Shown piece after piece: positions 8,766-16,032 of a stretch of 23,867 nt of DNA. The notes beneath the pieces were generated by a model. The model did not search any database and had not been told where the DNA came from. It worked only from the letters and a program-made list of their open reading frames with translations. The stretch is from the NCBI GenBank assembly GCA_035575095.1, contig DATLYF010000095.1, positions 1-23,867 on the forward strand. The letters are read 5' to 3'. This DNA is from DATLYF01 sp035575095 (GTDB taxonomy: Bacteria; Pseudomonadota; Gammaproteobacteria; Competibacterales; Competibacteraceae). Each line of letters opens with the position of its first letter. Position 1 is the stretch's first letter. The position numbers were made by a program, and so were the translations under genes.

Positions 8766-9013
8766 GGCCGTCTGAGCAGACGGTAGCCAGCGAGCACCAC
8801 GACGGCGCCGAACACGGCGACGAAGAAGCTGCGCAGATCGAAGCCGGTCACCGTACCGAAACCGAGAAAGGTGCCGATATACCCACCGACGAAGGCGCCG
8901 ACTATCCCCAAGGCCACGGTGACAAAGAGCCCACCGGGATCAGCGCCGGGCATGATGGCTTTGGCGATCAGACCTGCGATCAGGCCGAATACGATCCACG
9001 ACAGGATGCCCAT
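8762..9013 (-). CDS. GlsB/YeaQ/YmgE family small membrane protein
   Basis: This 83-residue protein has three hydrophobic, glycine-rich helices and the family pattern GILSWIVFGLIAGLIAKAIMPG, then GIVGAFVGGYIG. Members are often annotated as transglycosylase-associated or stress-response membrane proteins; their real role is not established. The C-terminal helix ends in the basic YRLLRRP. It is the first gene of a two-gene unit with nudF (4-bp overlap). Upstream lies a perfect TTGACA hexamer on this strand (9075-9070) with only a weak -10, and the leader has a short GC hairpin near 9029-9044. Confidence 0.85.
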   Translation of the reverse strand: MGILSWIVFGLIAGLIAKAIMPGADPGGLFVTVALGIVGAFVGGYIGTFLGFGTVTGFDLRSFFVAVFGAVVVLAGYRLLRRP

Positions 9014-9095
9014 CGCTTCCCTCTCTTACGCCCCGCTGCGGGCGTCGTAGCTGGTGGTTGTCAGGGTCTTGTCAACAAGCATAGACGGCGGGGCG

Positions 9096-9132
9096 AAAAG
9101 ACGCGGGGTGGCGCGCTCGAGCGCGCCACCCC
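9096..9132 (-). terminator. Intrinsic terminator after the EF-hand gene
   Basis: Positions 9105-9132 form a perfect 28-bp palindrome (14 bases per arm, centred on CTCGAG, starting GGGGTGGC). It begins 22 bp past the stop of the minus-strand EF-hand gene. On that strand it is followed by GCGTC and TTTT (A-run 9096-9099). It is best read as the gene's Rho-independent terminator, although the T-run is short and the palindrome has no unpaired loop. Confidence 0.65.
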
Positions 9133-9154
9133 GTTCTCGCTGCAAGCAGGCCGC

Positions 9155-9484
9155 TCAGTTGGCGGCATGGGTGGGAGCGGTAACGGCCTCGTTGTATTCC
9201 GCCTCGCTCAGACAGTTCTTGCGCGTCTTGGCGAAAGGCCGAATGTTGAGGACGCCGGCATCCCGCGCCTCCTTGGCATCGACGCAGCCGTCGCCGTTGG
9301 CGTCGGCCTCAGCGAAGCTCATCAAGGCCTCGGGCACCTCGCGCGGCACGATCTTGGCATCCACCTGGCGCGAACCGTCGGGATAGATGGTGGTGGTGAT
9401 GACAGTTTCGCTGGCGGCCAGCGCAGTAGTCGCCAGCGTCAGTCCCAGCAACATTCCGATTGCACGATGCTTGTACAAACGCAT
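9155..9484 (-). CDS. Small exported protein with one EF-hand
   Basis: This 109-residue protein has a Sec signal (AIGMLLGLTLATTALA, cleavage near AASE) and one canonical 12-residue EF-hand loop, DANGDGCVDAKE, at residues 61-72. Asp, Asn, Asp, Asp and Glu sit at loop positions 1, 3, 5, 9 and 12. A second, degenerate helix-loop (KTRKNCLSEAEYNEA) lacks the acidic ligands. Cys67 and Cys91 could form a disulfide in the periplasm. A strong AGGAGG ribosome site precedes the ATG. Calcium binding is likely from the loop; the function is unknown. The gene stands alone between its own terminator and a divergent DUF3135-type gene. Confidence 0.8.
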   Translation of the reverse strand: MRLYKHRAIGMLLGLTLATTALAASETVITTTIYPDGSRQVDAKIVPREVPEALMSFAEADANGDGCVDAKEARDAGVLNIRPFAKTRKNCLSEAEYNEAVTAPTHAAN

Positions 9485-9522
9485 GATTTCCTCCTGGATT
9501 GTTAGCCGTATAACGTACCACT

Positions 9523-9551
9523 ATGGATCGACCCCTGATCAGGGAAGTTCC
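9523..9551 (-). promoter_or_regulatory. Candidate sigma-E-like promoter for the EF-hand gene, with a palindrome in its spacer
   Basis: On the minus strand GGAACTT (9551-9545) equals the enterobacterial sigma-E -35 consensus, and TCCAT (9527-9523) is a partial -10, 17 bp away. A perfect 12-bp palindrome, CCCTGATCAGGG (9533-9544), lies exactly in the spacer. RNA would begin roughly 30 nt before the ATG. An envelope-stress sigma would suit an exported protein. This was identified by eye only. Confidence 0.35.
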
Positions 9552-9673
9552 ACTTTTTATGCATATATCGGGACGAGTTCACGGCGTTCGCCGGGCAGGG
9601 CCGGGCATCAGGGTTTACACTTACAGTTGGGCGGCCCAGAGGACAGGCGCTTCAACACTGGGAGGACGCTGTA

Positions 9674-10024
9674 ATGGAGTTGCAATTGCCACCTTTCGAC
9701 GAGTTGCTGACCCTGGCCAGGGAGCGTCCCAACGAATTGGAGCGGCTGCGCCGGCAGCTGTGCCAGCGGGCGATCGACCAGGCCCCGGAAGCGACCCGGC
9801 CGCGACTGCGCGCCCTGCAGTCGCGGATCGAGCTGGAACTGCGCCGTCACCGCCATCCTCTGGCGCGCTGTGTACGTCTTTCGGCTCTGATGCACGCCTC
9901 CGTGGCGCAGCTCGCCCGGGTGCTGAACGAAGGGATGGAGCTGCCGCGCTCCATCCCCCGTACCGCGACCGGCGCCTGCGTCCTGCCTTTTCCCGCCGGT
10001 GGCAGCCGCCGGTGCCGGCGCTGA
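9674..10024 (+). CDS. DUF3135-type hypothetical protein
   Basis: This 116-residue soluble protein of unknown function resembles, from memory, DUF3135 proteins of gammaproteobacteria. It opens LPPFDELLTLARERPNELERLRRQLC, then has RPRLRALQSRIELELRRHRHPLARCVRLSALMH, which is mostly helical and rich in Arg and Leu. The C-terminus (VLPFPAGGSRRCRR) is basic. The start is supported by GGGAGGA about 8 nt upstream. It is divergent from the EF-hand gene and is followed 214 bp later by the aotJ operon; there is no sign that it is co-transcribed with aotJ. No catalytic motif is visible. Confidence 0.7.
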   Translation: MELQLPPFDELLTLARERPNELERLRRQLCQRAIDQAPEATRPRLRALQSRIELELRRHRHPLARCVRLSALMHASVAQLARVLNEGMELPRSIPRTATGACVLPFPAGGSRRCRR

Positions 10025-10137
10025 GCATTGCTGCGACTTGCAGCGGATCGAGATGCATCGACGCCGATAGTCGACAAGCCGCCTGACCTACCATTACCTT
10101 ACGGTTGTCGCCGACAGCAAAACGCCCGGCGGCTGGC

Positions 10138-10173
10138 TAGAATTAGAGCCGGATTTTTGAGCCATCCGGCTCT
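10138..10173 (+). promoter_or_regulatory. Promoter-region palindrome upstream of aotJ (candidate operator)
   Basis: AGAGCCGGAT (10145-10154) and ATCCGGCTCT (10164-10173) form a perfect 10-bp inverted repeat around 9 bases. A -10-like TAGAAT (10138-10143) sits just before it, so the repeat would cover the transcription start, a typical repressor position. No clear -35 is seen. No T-run follows, so it is not a terminator. It does not look like an ArgR box. Confidence 0.4.
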
Positions 10174-10238
10174 ATGCTTGGGCTGTCTACCCACAAGGTG
10201 TGACCGCCATTCATCCACTAACGATAAGGGATCGATCC

Positions 10239-11018
10239 ATGAAGAAACTCCTAACCGCCATTGCCTTCATCGGCATGACCTGCGCCGGCCTCGGCCATGC
10301 CGCGGAGAAGACCGTCCGTATCGGTACGGAAGGTGCCTATGCGCCGTTCAATTACACGGATGCTTCGGGCCAATTGAAAGGCTTCGAGATCGACCTGGCC
10401 ATGGCGCTGTGCGAAGAGATGAAGGTCAAGTGCGTACTGGTGCAGCAGGACTGGGATGGGATGATTCCGGCGCTGCTGGCCAAGAAATATGATGCCATCA
10501 TGGCATCCATGGCGATCACCGAGGAACGCAAGCAGAAGGTGGATTTCTCCGACAAGTATTACAACGTCCCCAGCAAGTTCGTGCACAAGAAAGGCTCCGG
10601 CATCCAGGACGTCAGCCCCGAGGCACTCAAGGGCAAAACCGTAGGCGTGCAGCGCGGCACCATTCAGGACAACTACTTAACCGAACTGTACGAGAAGAAA
10701 GGCGTCAGGATCACCCGTTACGGCACCCAGGAGGAGGCCAACCTGGATCTCACTGCCGGGCGCGTGGATCTGCTGTTCGCCGATTCGGTGGCACTCTCCG
10801 ACGGCTTCCTCAAGACCGACGCCGGCAAGGGCTACGAATTCGTCGGCCCCGACTTTACCGATCCCAAGTGGTTCGGCAGCGGCGTCGGCGTGGCCGTGCG
10901 CAAGGGCGACAACGAACTGCGCGAGGCCTTCAATAAGGCCATCACCGCCGTGCGTGCCAGCGGCAAGTACGACGAGATCGCCAAAAAATATTTCGACTTC
11001 GATATCTACGGTAAGTAA
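10239..11018 (+). CDS. aotJ: Basic/polar amino-acid ABC transporter substrate-binding protein (AotJ/HisJ type)
   Basis: This is an SBP family 3 periplasmic protein of 259 residues. The signal peptide is MKKLLTAIAFIGMTCAGLGHA, cut near AAEKT. The mature part begins VRIGTEGAYAPFNYTD and carries GFEIDLAMALCEEM, QDWDGMIPALLAKKYDAIMASMAIT and VGVQRGTIQDNYL, the pattern of lysine/arginine/ornithine/histidine binding proteins. The start at 10239 is chosen because it begins the signal peptide and has AAGGG upstream; an in-frame codon at 10200 only adds a non-signal tail. It is the first gene of aotJ-aotQ-aotM and is followed by a strong hairpin. The likely ligand is arginine or ornithine, but specificity cannot be proved from sequence. 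Confidence 0.9.
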   Translation: MKKLLTAIAFIGMTCAGLGHAAEKTVRIGTEGAYAPFNYTDASGQLKGFEIDLAMALCEEMKVKCVLVQQDWDGMIPALLAKKYDAIMASMAITEERKQKVDFSDKYYNVPSKFVHKKGSGIQDVSPEALKGKTVGVQRGTIQDNYLTELYEKKGVRITRYGTQEEANLDLTAGRVDLLFADSVALSDGFLKTDAGKGYEFVGPDFTDPKWFGSGVGVAVRKGDNELREAFNKAITAVRASGKYDEIAKKYFDFDIYGK

Positions 11019-11041
11019 GTCGGCCAACCGCAACCCATCCT

Positions 11042-11083
11042 TGGAAACCGGGGCCATCCTCGCGATGGCCCCAGATGTTTCCA
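11042..11083 (+). promoter_or_regulatory. Long intercistronic stem-loop between aotJ and aotQ
   Basis: An inner 9-bp perfect stem (GGGGCCATC 11050-11058 with GATGGCCCC 11064-11072, 5-nt loop) is extended by a 7-bp outer stem (TGGAAAC 11042-11048 with GTTTCCA 11077-11083) across a small asymmetric internal loop. No T-run follows, so it is probably an mRNA-stabilising or exonuclease-blocking hairpin that favours aotJ over the permeases. Confidence 0.65.
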
Positions 11084-11100
11084 TGACCTAGGTGATGCAT

Positions 11101-11796
11101 ATGTTCAATCTGTATGGTTACGGGCCCAGCATCCTGGAGGGCTCGTGGCTGACCGTGAAAGTCGCGCTGCTGTCTCTGCTCTTGGCAGTAGTGCTGGGCA
11201 TGGTGGGAGCGCTGGCCAAGCTGTCCGCATCGCGCTCGGCCCGACTCGTCGCCGGCGTCTATACCACCGTCATTCGCGGCGTCCCCGACCTGGTGCTGAT
11301 GCTACTGATCTTCTTCGGCGGCCAGATGCTGGTGAACGATCTGAGCACAGCGCTGGGCTACGAGACGGCGCCCGACATCGATCCCTTCACCGCCGGCGCC
11401 CTGACCCTGGGTTTCATCTACGGCGCCTACATGCTGGAAACCTTCCGCGGCGCCATTCTGTCGGTGCCGGCCGGTCAGTTGGAGGCGGGCTATGCCTACG
11501 GCATGCGCAAACACCAGGTGTTCTTCCGTATCCTGCTGCCGCAGATGATACGCCACGCCCTGCCCGGCTTCGGTAACAACTGGCTGGTGTTGCTCAAAAG
11601 CACCGCCCTGGTTTCGGTGATTGGCCTGGACGACATGGTGCGCCGCGCCGGCATCGCCGGCCGCGCCACGCAGAAGTCGTTCACGTTCTATCTGGTGGCG
11701 GCCCTGGGCTTTCTGGTCTTCACCACCATTTCCATCATCCTGCTGCGCTGGGCCGAAAAGCGCTACAGCCTCGGCTTCGCACCCCGGACGCACTGA
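11101..11796 (+). CDS. aotQ: Amino-acid ABC transporter permease AotQ/HisQ
   Basis: This 231-residue inner-membrane channel subunit of the polar amino-acid (PAAT/HisMQ) family has the GSWLTVKVALLSLLLAVVLG first helix, TTVIRGVPDLVLMLLIFFGG, and the EAA loop EAGYAYGMRKHQVFFRILLP, which docks the ATPase. I choose the ATG at 11101 (MFNLYGYGPSI, AGG 8 nt upstream) over the GTG at 11092 or the ATG at 11095. It sits between aotJ and aotM with a 3-bp gap to the latter and forms a heterodimeric channel with AotM. No ATPase gene follows. Confidence 0.9.
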   Translation: MFNLYGYGPSILEGSWLTVKVALLSLLLAVVLGMVGALAKLSASRSARLVAGVYTTVIRGVPDLVLMLLIFFGGQMLVNDLSTALGYETAPDIDPFTAGALTLGFIYGAYMLETFRGAILSVPAGQLEAGYAYGMRKHQVFFRILLPQMIRHALPGFGNNWLVLLKSTALVSVIGLDDMVRRAGIAGRATQKSFTFYLVAALGFLVFTTISIILLRWAEKRYSLGFAPRTH

Positions 11797-11799
11797 ACC

Positions 11800-12492
11800 A
11801 TGAACTTCGGCATCATCATCGACAATATCGACCTCTACCTGCAGGGGTTGTGGATGACTGTGCAGCTCGTGTCGCTGTCCCTGGCGACGGGGCTGGTGCT
11901 GGCGGTACCGCTGGCGATCCTGGCCAATTCCAACAACTGGCTGCTGCGTGGCCCGGTGTGGTGCTACAGCTATTTCTTCCGCGGCACCCCGCTGCTGGTG
12001 CAGACGTTCCTAATCTACTACGGCATGGGCCAGTTCCAGCTCATTAAGGAGAGCATACTCTGGTCGGTTTTTCGGGAAGCGTACTGGTGCGCCCTGATCG
12101 CCTTCACCCTCAACACCGCGGCCTATACCACCGAGATCCTGCGCGGTGCCATCAAGAACACCCCGCGGGGCGAGATCGAGGCGGCCATCGCCTGCGGCAT
12201 GTCGCGCCTGCTGATGATCCGGCGCATCATCCTCCCCAGCGCGTTTCGCCGTACCCTGCCGGCTTACGGCAACGAGGTGATCTTCATGCTGCACGGCAGT
12301 TCCATCGCCGGCCTCATCACCCTGGTAGATCTGACCGAGGCGGCACGCACCATCAACTCGCGCTATCTCAGCCCTTACGAAGCCTTCATCACCGCCGGGC
12401 TGTTCTACATGGCCCTGACCTTCCTCATCGTCTGGCTGTTCAAGCGCATCGAGTTCCGCTGGTTCGCTCATCTGCGGCCGCGCAGCGGGTAA
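11800..12492 (+). CDS. aotM: Amino-acid ABC transporter permease AotM/HisM
   Basis: This 230-residue partner permease of AotQ has YLQGLWMTVQLVSLSLATGLVLAVPLA, SYFFRGTPLLVQTFLIYYG, and the EAA loop EAAIACGMSRLLMIRRIILP, the HisM/ArtM pattern. It is the last gene of the plus-strand operon. It ends 9 bp from the end of the convergent AotO-like gene, with no room for a separate terminator between them. The usual next gene, the ATPase aotP/hisP, is missing here, so the complex must borrow an ATPase coded elsewhere. Confidence 0.9.
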   Translation: MNFGIIIDNIDLYLQGLWMTVQLVSLSLATGLVLAVPLAILANSNNWLLRGPVWCYSYFFRGTPLLVQTFLIYYGMGQFQLIKESILWSVFREAYWCALIAFTLNTAAYTTEILRGAIKNTPRGEIEAAIACGMSRLLMIRRIILPSAFRRTLPAYGNEVIFMLHGSSIAGLITLVDLTEAARTINSRYLSPYEAFITAGLFYMALTFLIVWLFKRIEFRWFAHLRPRSG

Positions 12493-12501
12493 AGAGACTG
12501 C

Positions 12502-13647
12502 TCAAGGCTCCAGCAGCTTGCCAGCCTCACGGTGCGGCAGGCTGCGCGGCCCGGCCACCTTGCCTACCACCTGCCCGGGCCGCGCCAGCTTCTCCTGGAG
12601 GCGGGCGAAGAACAGGCCCGCGGTGCGGCTTGCCAGCGCAATGCGCGCCTGCGCCGGATCGTCGACCAGGGGATCGACTAGTTCAGCCACCACCTCGCCC
12701 TCTTCTACCCGCTCCCCCAAGCGCTTGCGGTAGACGATCAGCCCGGCGGCCGGGGCGCAGATCCAGTCGACCCCATCGAGCGGTGTGCCGGTGGTGAGCG
12801 GCATCGGCAGCGGCCCGGGATCGCCAGCGACGACCCCACGCCGTTGCAGGAAGCGGAATATATTGAGCGCATCGGCCACTGCGCTCGCCTCATCGACATC
12901 GGCCTGGCCGCGCAGCTCCACGGTGGCGGCGAAACAGGCCAGGGGAATGGCCGCCCCCGGCACCCGTTGGCGCAGCTTCCACCACGGCCCGGCGGCGGAC
13001 TCGTCGAAGGGCGAGCCGCCCGGATCGCTCTCCAGCAGCACCGTCGGCGCTCCCAGTTGCGCGCCGAGTTCCACGGCCAGCTCCTGCTGGTGGGCAGAGG
13101 CGTAGAGGTGCAGCAGCGCCTCGCTGTCGCAGTGCAGGTCGAGCACCAGGTCGGCGTCGATGGCCAGGCCGAGCAGGGCCTTCTTCATTGCCTCCACCTC
13201 GCGCAGCGCCGGCCACTGCGCCAGCGTCTGGCGCAACGCCGCGCGGATCAGCGCCACATTGGCCGCGCCATCCATCCCGAGCTGGGCACCGACGCGCGCC
13301 AGTACTGCTTCCACCGGGTCGGGATAGCTGCGGTTGAAGTTGCCGCTGCCGTCGAAGTCTTGACGCCCCAGCAAACGGCCGTTGAGGTGCTGGGCGAGGC
13401 CCACCGGGTTGGCCACCGGCACCACCACCACCTCGCCCAAGAGCCGCTCCTCGGCCTGCTCCAACAACCGGCGCAGATGGAGCTGGACCAGTTGCCCAGG
13501 CAGCTCGTCGGCGTGCAGCGAAGCCTGGACGTAAGCCTTGGGCCGCGCCTCGGGCCGACCGTAGCGGAACACCTTGAGCCGGCGCTGGGTCCCCGGGGAA
13601 CTGCTGGGAAGCTCGATGTATTCGATGGAAGTCGCCATAGCATGCAT
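12502..13647 (-). CDS. AotO-like succinylglutamate desuccinylase/aspartoacylase family protein
   Basis: This 381-residue metallo-acylase of the AstE/AspA (M14-like) family has zinc ligands H45 and E48 in ASLHADELPG and H172 in LDLHCDSE, and a catalytic-type E244 in ATVELRGQ. The C-terminal part (about 290-381) has the small beta domain GLIVYRKRLGERVEEGEVVAELVDP. In Pseudomonas the related aotO lies inside the arginine/ornithine transport operon. Here the gene follows aapM by 25 bp on the minus strand and meets aotM tail to tail. It may hydrolyse an N-acyl amino acid; the substrate is unknown. The start is uncertain: the ATG at 13638 (MATSIEYIELP) is equally possible. Confidence 0.85.
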   Translation of the reverse strand: MHAMATSIEYIELPSSSPGTQRRLKVFRYGRPEARPKAYVQASLHADELPGQLVQLHLRRLLEQAEERLLGEVVVVPVANPVGLAQHLNGRLLGRQDFDGSGNFNRSYPDPVEAVLARVGAQLGMDGAANVALIRAALRQTLAQWPALREVEAMKKALLGLAIDADLVLDLHCDSEALLHLYASAHQQELAVELGAQLGAPTVLLESDPGGSPFDESAAGPWWKLRQRVPGAAIPLACFAATVELRGQADVDEASAVADALNIFRFLQRRGVVAGDPGPLPMPLTTGTPLDGVDWICAPAAGLIVYRKRLGERVEEGEVVAELVDPLVDDPAQARIALASRTAGLFFARLQEKLARPGQVVGKVAGPRSLPHREAGKLLEP

Positions 13648-13672
13648 CCGTCGCGATGAACCGCCCCTAGCC

Positions 13673-14785
13673 TCAGCGCTCGCGCCCCTTGCGCAGGTGC
13701 TGCTCCAGGTATTGGCTGAAGCGGGACATGAAGAAGCAGCAGACGAAGTAGATCAGGCCCGTAAACAGATAGGCCTCCACCGAGAAGCCCAGCCACTGCG
13801 GGTCGGTCAGCGAGGTTTTGGTGGTGGTCATGAGGTCGAACAGGCTGATGATCACCACCAGCGAAGTGTCCTTGAACAGCCCGATGAAGGTATTGACGAT
13901 GGGCGGGATGGCGATGCGCAGCGCCTGGGGCAGGATGATCAGCCCGGTGGTCTGCCAGTAGCTCAGACCGAGGGCGGCAGCCGCCTCGTACTGGCCCTTG
14001 GGCACCGCCTGCAGGCCGCCACGGACCACCTCGGCCAGATAGGCAGCGGCAAACAGGATGATGGCCGCTTGGGCGCGCAGCAGCTTGTCGATGGTCACGC
14101 CCTCGGGCAGGAATAGGGGAAACATCACCGAGGCCATGAACAACACACTGATCAGCGGCACGCCGCGGATCAGCTCGATATAGCCGACGCAGACGGCCTT
14201 GATCGCCGGCATGTCGGAACGGCGCCCCAGAGCGAGCAGGATGCCCAGCGGGAATGCCAGGAGTATGCCCACGACTGACAGCATGAGGGTCAGCGGCAGA
14301 CCACCCCATTTGTCGTTGGACACGGCCTCCAGGCCAAGGATGCCGCCAGCCATCAGCACATAGGAGGCCATCATGAGCGCTGCCCAGGCCAGCAGCAAGC
14401 CGCGGTTCCAGAAGCGGCGCTGGGTACTGAGGCCGATCAGGACAACGAACAGCAGCATGGCCAGAGTCGGCCGCCACTGCTGCTCGAGCGGATAGAAGCC
14501 GAACATGATGTAGCGGAACTTCTCACGGATGAAGGCCCAGCAGGCGCCATCCTCGGCCGCCCGGCAGATCTCGGGAGTAGCCTGCCAATGCGCCTCGAGC
14601 AGCAGCCACTGGACGATCCCGGGAATGAGATAGACCAGTGCCGCCAGCGCCAACACCGTCAGCACGCTGTTGAAAGGGCTGTTGAACAGATTGGCGCGCA
14701 GCCAGCCGAGCACGCCGACGCTGGTCGCCGGCGGACGTACCGCTTCCGGCGTCGGCGGAGCGGGAGCGATGGAGGATTCGGCCAT
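13673..14785 (-). CDS. aapM: General L-amino acid ABC transporter permease AapM
   Basis: This 370-residue permease has the extended N-terminus typical of AapM/BztC and unlike the 230-residue HisM type. A cytoplasmic Pro/Ala-rich start is followed by extra membrane helices and a periplasmic stretch (ICRAAEDGACWAFIREKFRY) before the standard PAAT core. The core contains YIELIRGVPLISVLFMASVMFPLFLP and the EAA loop EAAAALGLSYWQTTGLIILP. It is 6 bp after aapQ and the two form the channel. The next gene in standard aap operons is the ATPase aapP, but here it is an acylase gene. Confidence 0.93.
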   Translation of the reverse strand: MAESSIAPAPPTPEAVRPPATSVGVLGWLRANLFNSPFNSVLTVLALAALVYLIPGIVQWLLLEAHWQATPEICRAAEDGACWAFIREKFRYIMFGFYPLEQQWRPTLAMLLFVVLIGLSTQRRFWNRGLLLAWAALMMASYVLMAGGILGLEAVSNDKWGGLPLTLMLSVVGILLAFPLGILLALGRRSDMPAIKAVCVGYIELIRGVPLISVLFMASVMFPLFLPEGVTIDKLLRAQAAIILFAAAYLAEVVRGGLQAVPKGQYEAAAALGLSYWQTTGLIILPQALRIAIPPIVNTFIGLFKDTSLVVIISLFDLMTTTKTSLTDPQWLGFSVEAYLFTGLIYFVCCFFMSRFSQYLEQHLRKGRER

Positions 14786-14791
14786 AGGCGA

Positions 14792-15976
14792 TCAGCGCTC
14801 CTTGAAGGCGATGCGTTTGTTGTACCAGTTCATGAAGGCGGCGATGGCCAGGCTGATGGTGAGGTAGGTGGCCATGATCATGGCAATGCCCTCCACCGCC
14901 TGCCCGGTCTGGTTCAGGGTGGTGTTGGCGATGGACACCAGATCCGGGTAGCCGATGGCGACCGCCAGCGAACTGTTCTTGATCAGGTTCAGATACTGGC
15001 TGGTGAGCGGCGGCACGATCACCCGCAGCGCCTGGGGCAGGATCACCAGCCTGAGCACCTTGCTACGCGGCAGGCCCAGCGACAGCGCCGCTTCGCTCTG
15101 CCCCTTGGCCACCGCCTGGATGCCGCTGCGCACGATCTCGGCGATGAAAGCAGCGGTATACAGGGTCAAGCCGGTCAACAGCGCCGCGTACTCGGGACTC
15201 AAGCTCAGCCCGCCCTGAAAGTTGAAGCCCTTGAGTTCGGGCACACTCCACTGCAACGGCGCCCCGAGCACGAAGAAGACCAGCACCGGCAAACCCAGAA
15301 CCGGCCCCAGCACCAGCAGCGACAGCGGCACCTGCTGCCCGGTGAGGTCCTGGCGGCGGTGCGCCCAGCGCACCAGCAGCAGCGCCAGCACCACGGCCAC
15401 GATCAGGGCCAGGGCGACATAGCCATAGTCGGCCTGCCACACCGGCGCCGGCAGATACAGCCCGCGGTTGGACATGAATACCCCAGGCAGCGGCGACAGT
15501 GCCTGGCGCGGCCCCGGCAGGGATTCGTTAATCAGCGAGTACCACAGGAACAGCTGCAGCAACAGCGGAATGTTGCGCAGCCCCTCGACGTAGATCGCCG
15601 CCAGCCGCGCGATCAGCCAGTTGCTGGAGAGCCGGGCGATGCCGATCACGGTGCCGATCAGCGTCGCCAGAACGATGCCGACCAGCCCCACTTTGAAGGT
15701 ATTGAGCACACCGACCAAAAAGGCGCGCAGATAAGTGTCGGCGGGCGTATAGGCGATCAGGCTCTCGCTGATGCCGAAACCAGCTTCCTTCTCCAGAAAG
15801 CCGAAGCCAGTGGCAATGGACTGCTGCTCCAGGCGGTGCAAAGTATTGGATACCAGATACCAGCCCAGCAGCAGCACGCCTCCCAGGACTAGGATCTGGT
15901 AGACGATGGCGCGCAAGCGCGGATCGTTCCAGACCGCTTGACGACGGGTAGTCTCGACGGGCTTGCTCATGGTCAT
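14792..15976 (-). CDS. aapQ: General L-amino acid ABC transporter permease AapQ
   Basis: This 394-residue permease matches AapQ/BztB in length. It has an N-terminal helix (IVYQILVLGGVLLLGWYLVSN), a periplasmic insertion with the family-like SNTLHRLEQQSIATGFGFLE, then the PAAT core YVEGLRNIPLLLQLFLWYSL and EAA loop EAALSLGLPRSKVLRLVILP. The start at 15976 has AAGGGGG upstream. That site and the start codon lie against a 7-bp hairpin (15978-16002), so initiation may be damped. It pairs with AapM and receives substrates from AapJ. Confidence 0.93.
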   Translation of the reverse strand: MTMSKPVETTRRQAVWNDPRLRAIVYQILVLGGVLLLGWYLVSNTLHRLEQQSIATGFGFLEKEAGFGISESLIAYTPADTYLRAFLVGVLNTFKVGLVGIVLATLIGTVIGIARLSSNWLIARLAAIYVEGLRNIPLLLQLFLWYSLINESLPGPRQALSPLPGVFMSNRGLYLPAPVWQADYGYVALALIVAVVLALLLVRWAHRRQDLTGQQVPLSLLVLGPVLGLPVLVFFVLGAPLQWSVPELKGFNFQGGLSLSPEYAALLTGLTLYTAAFIAEIVRSGIQAVAKGQSEAALSLGLPRSKVLRLVILPQALRVIVPPLTSQYLNLIKNSSLAVAIGYPDLVSIANTTLNQTGQAVEGIAMIMATYLTISLAIAAFMNWYNKRIAFKER

Positions 15977-15977
15977 G

Positions 15978-16002
15978 CGCCGCCCCCTTCGCGGAGGCGG
16001 CG
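15978..16002 (-). promoter_or_regulatory. Hairpin at the aapQ ribosome-binding site
   Basis: CGCCGCC (15978-15984) pairs with GGCGGCG (15996-16002) around an 11-nt loop. On the minus strand the stem's 3' arm ends one base before the aapQ ATG, and the Shine-Dalgarno purines lie in the loop and in that arm. This suggests lowered translation of aapQ compared with aapJ, whose stop is 30 bases upstream of the hairpin. Confidence 0.5.
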
Positions 16003-16032
16003 TCGCTCAGAAGAGGCGCGGGTGGGTGGGAG

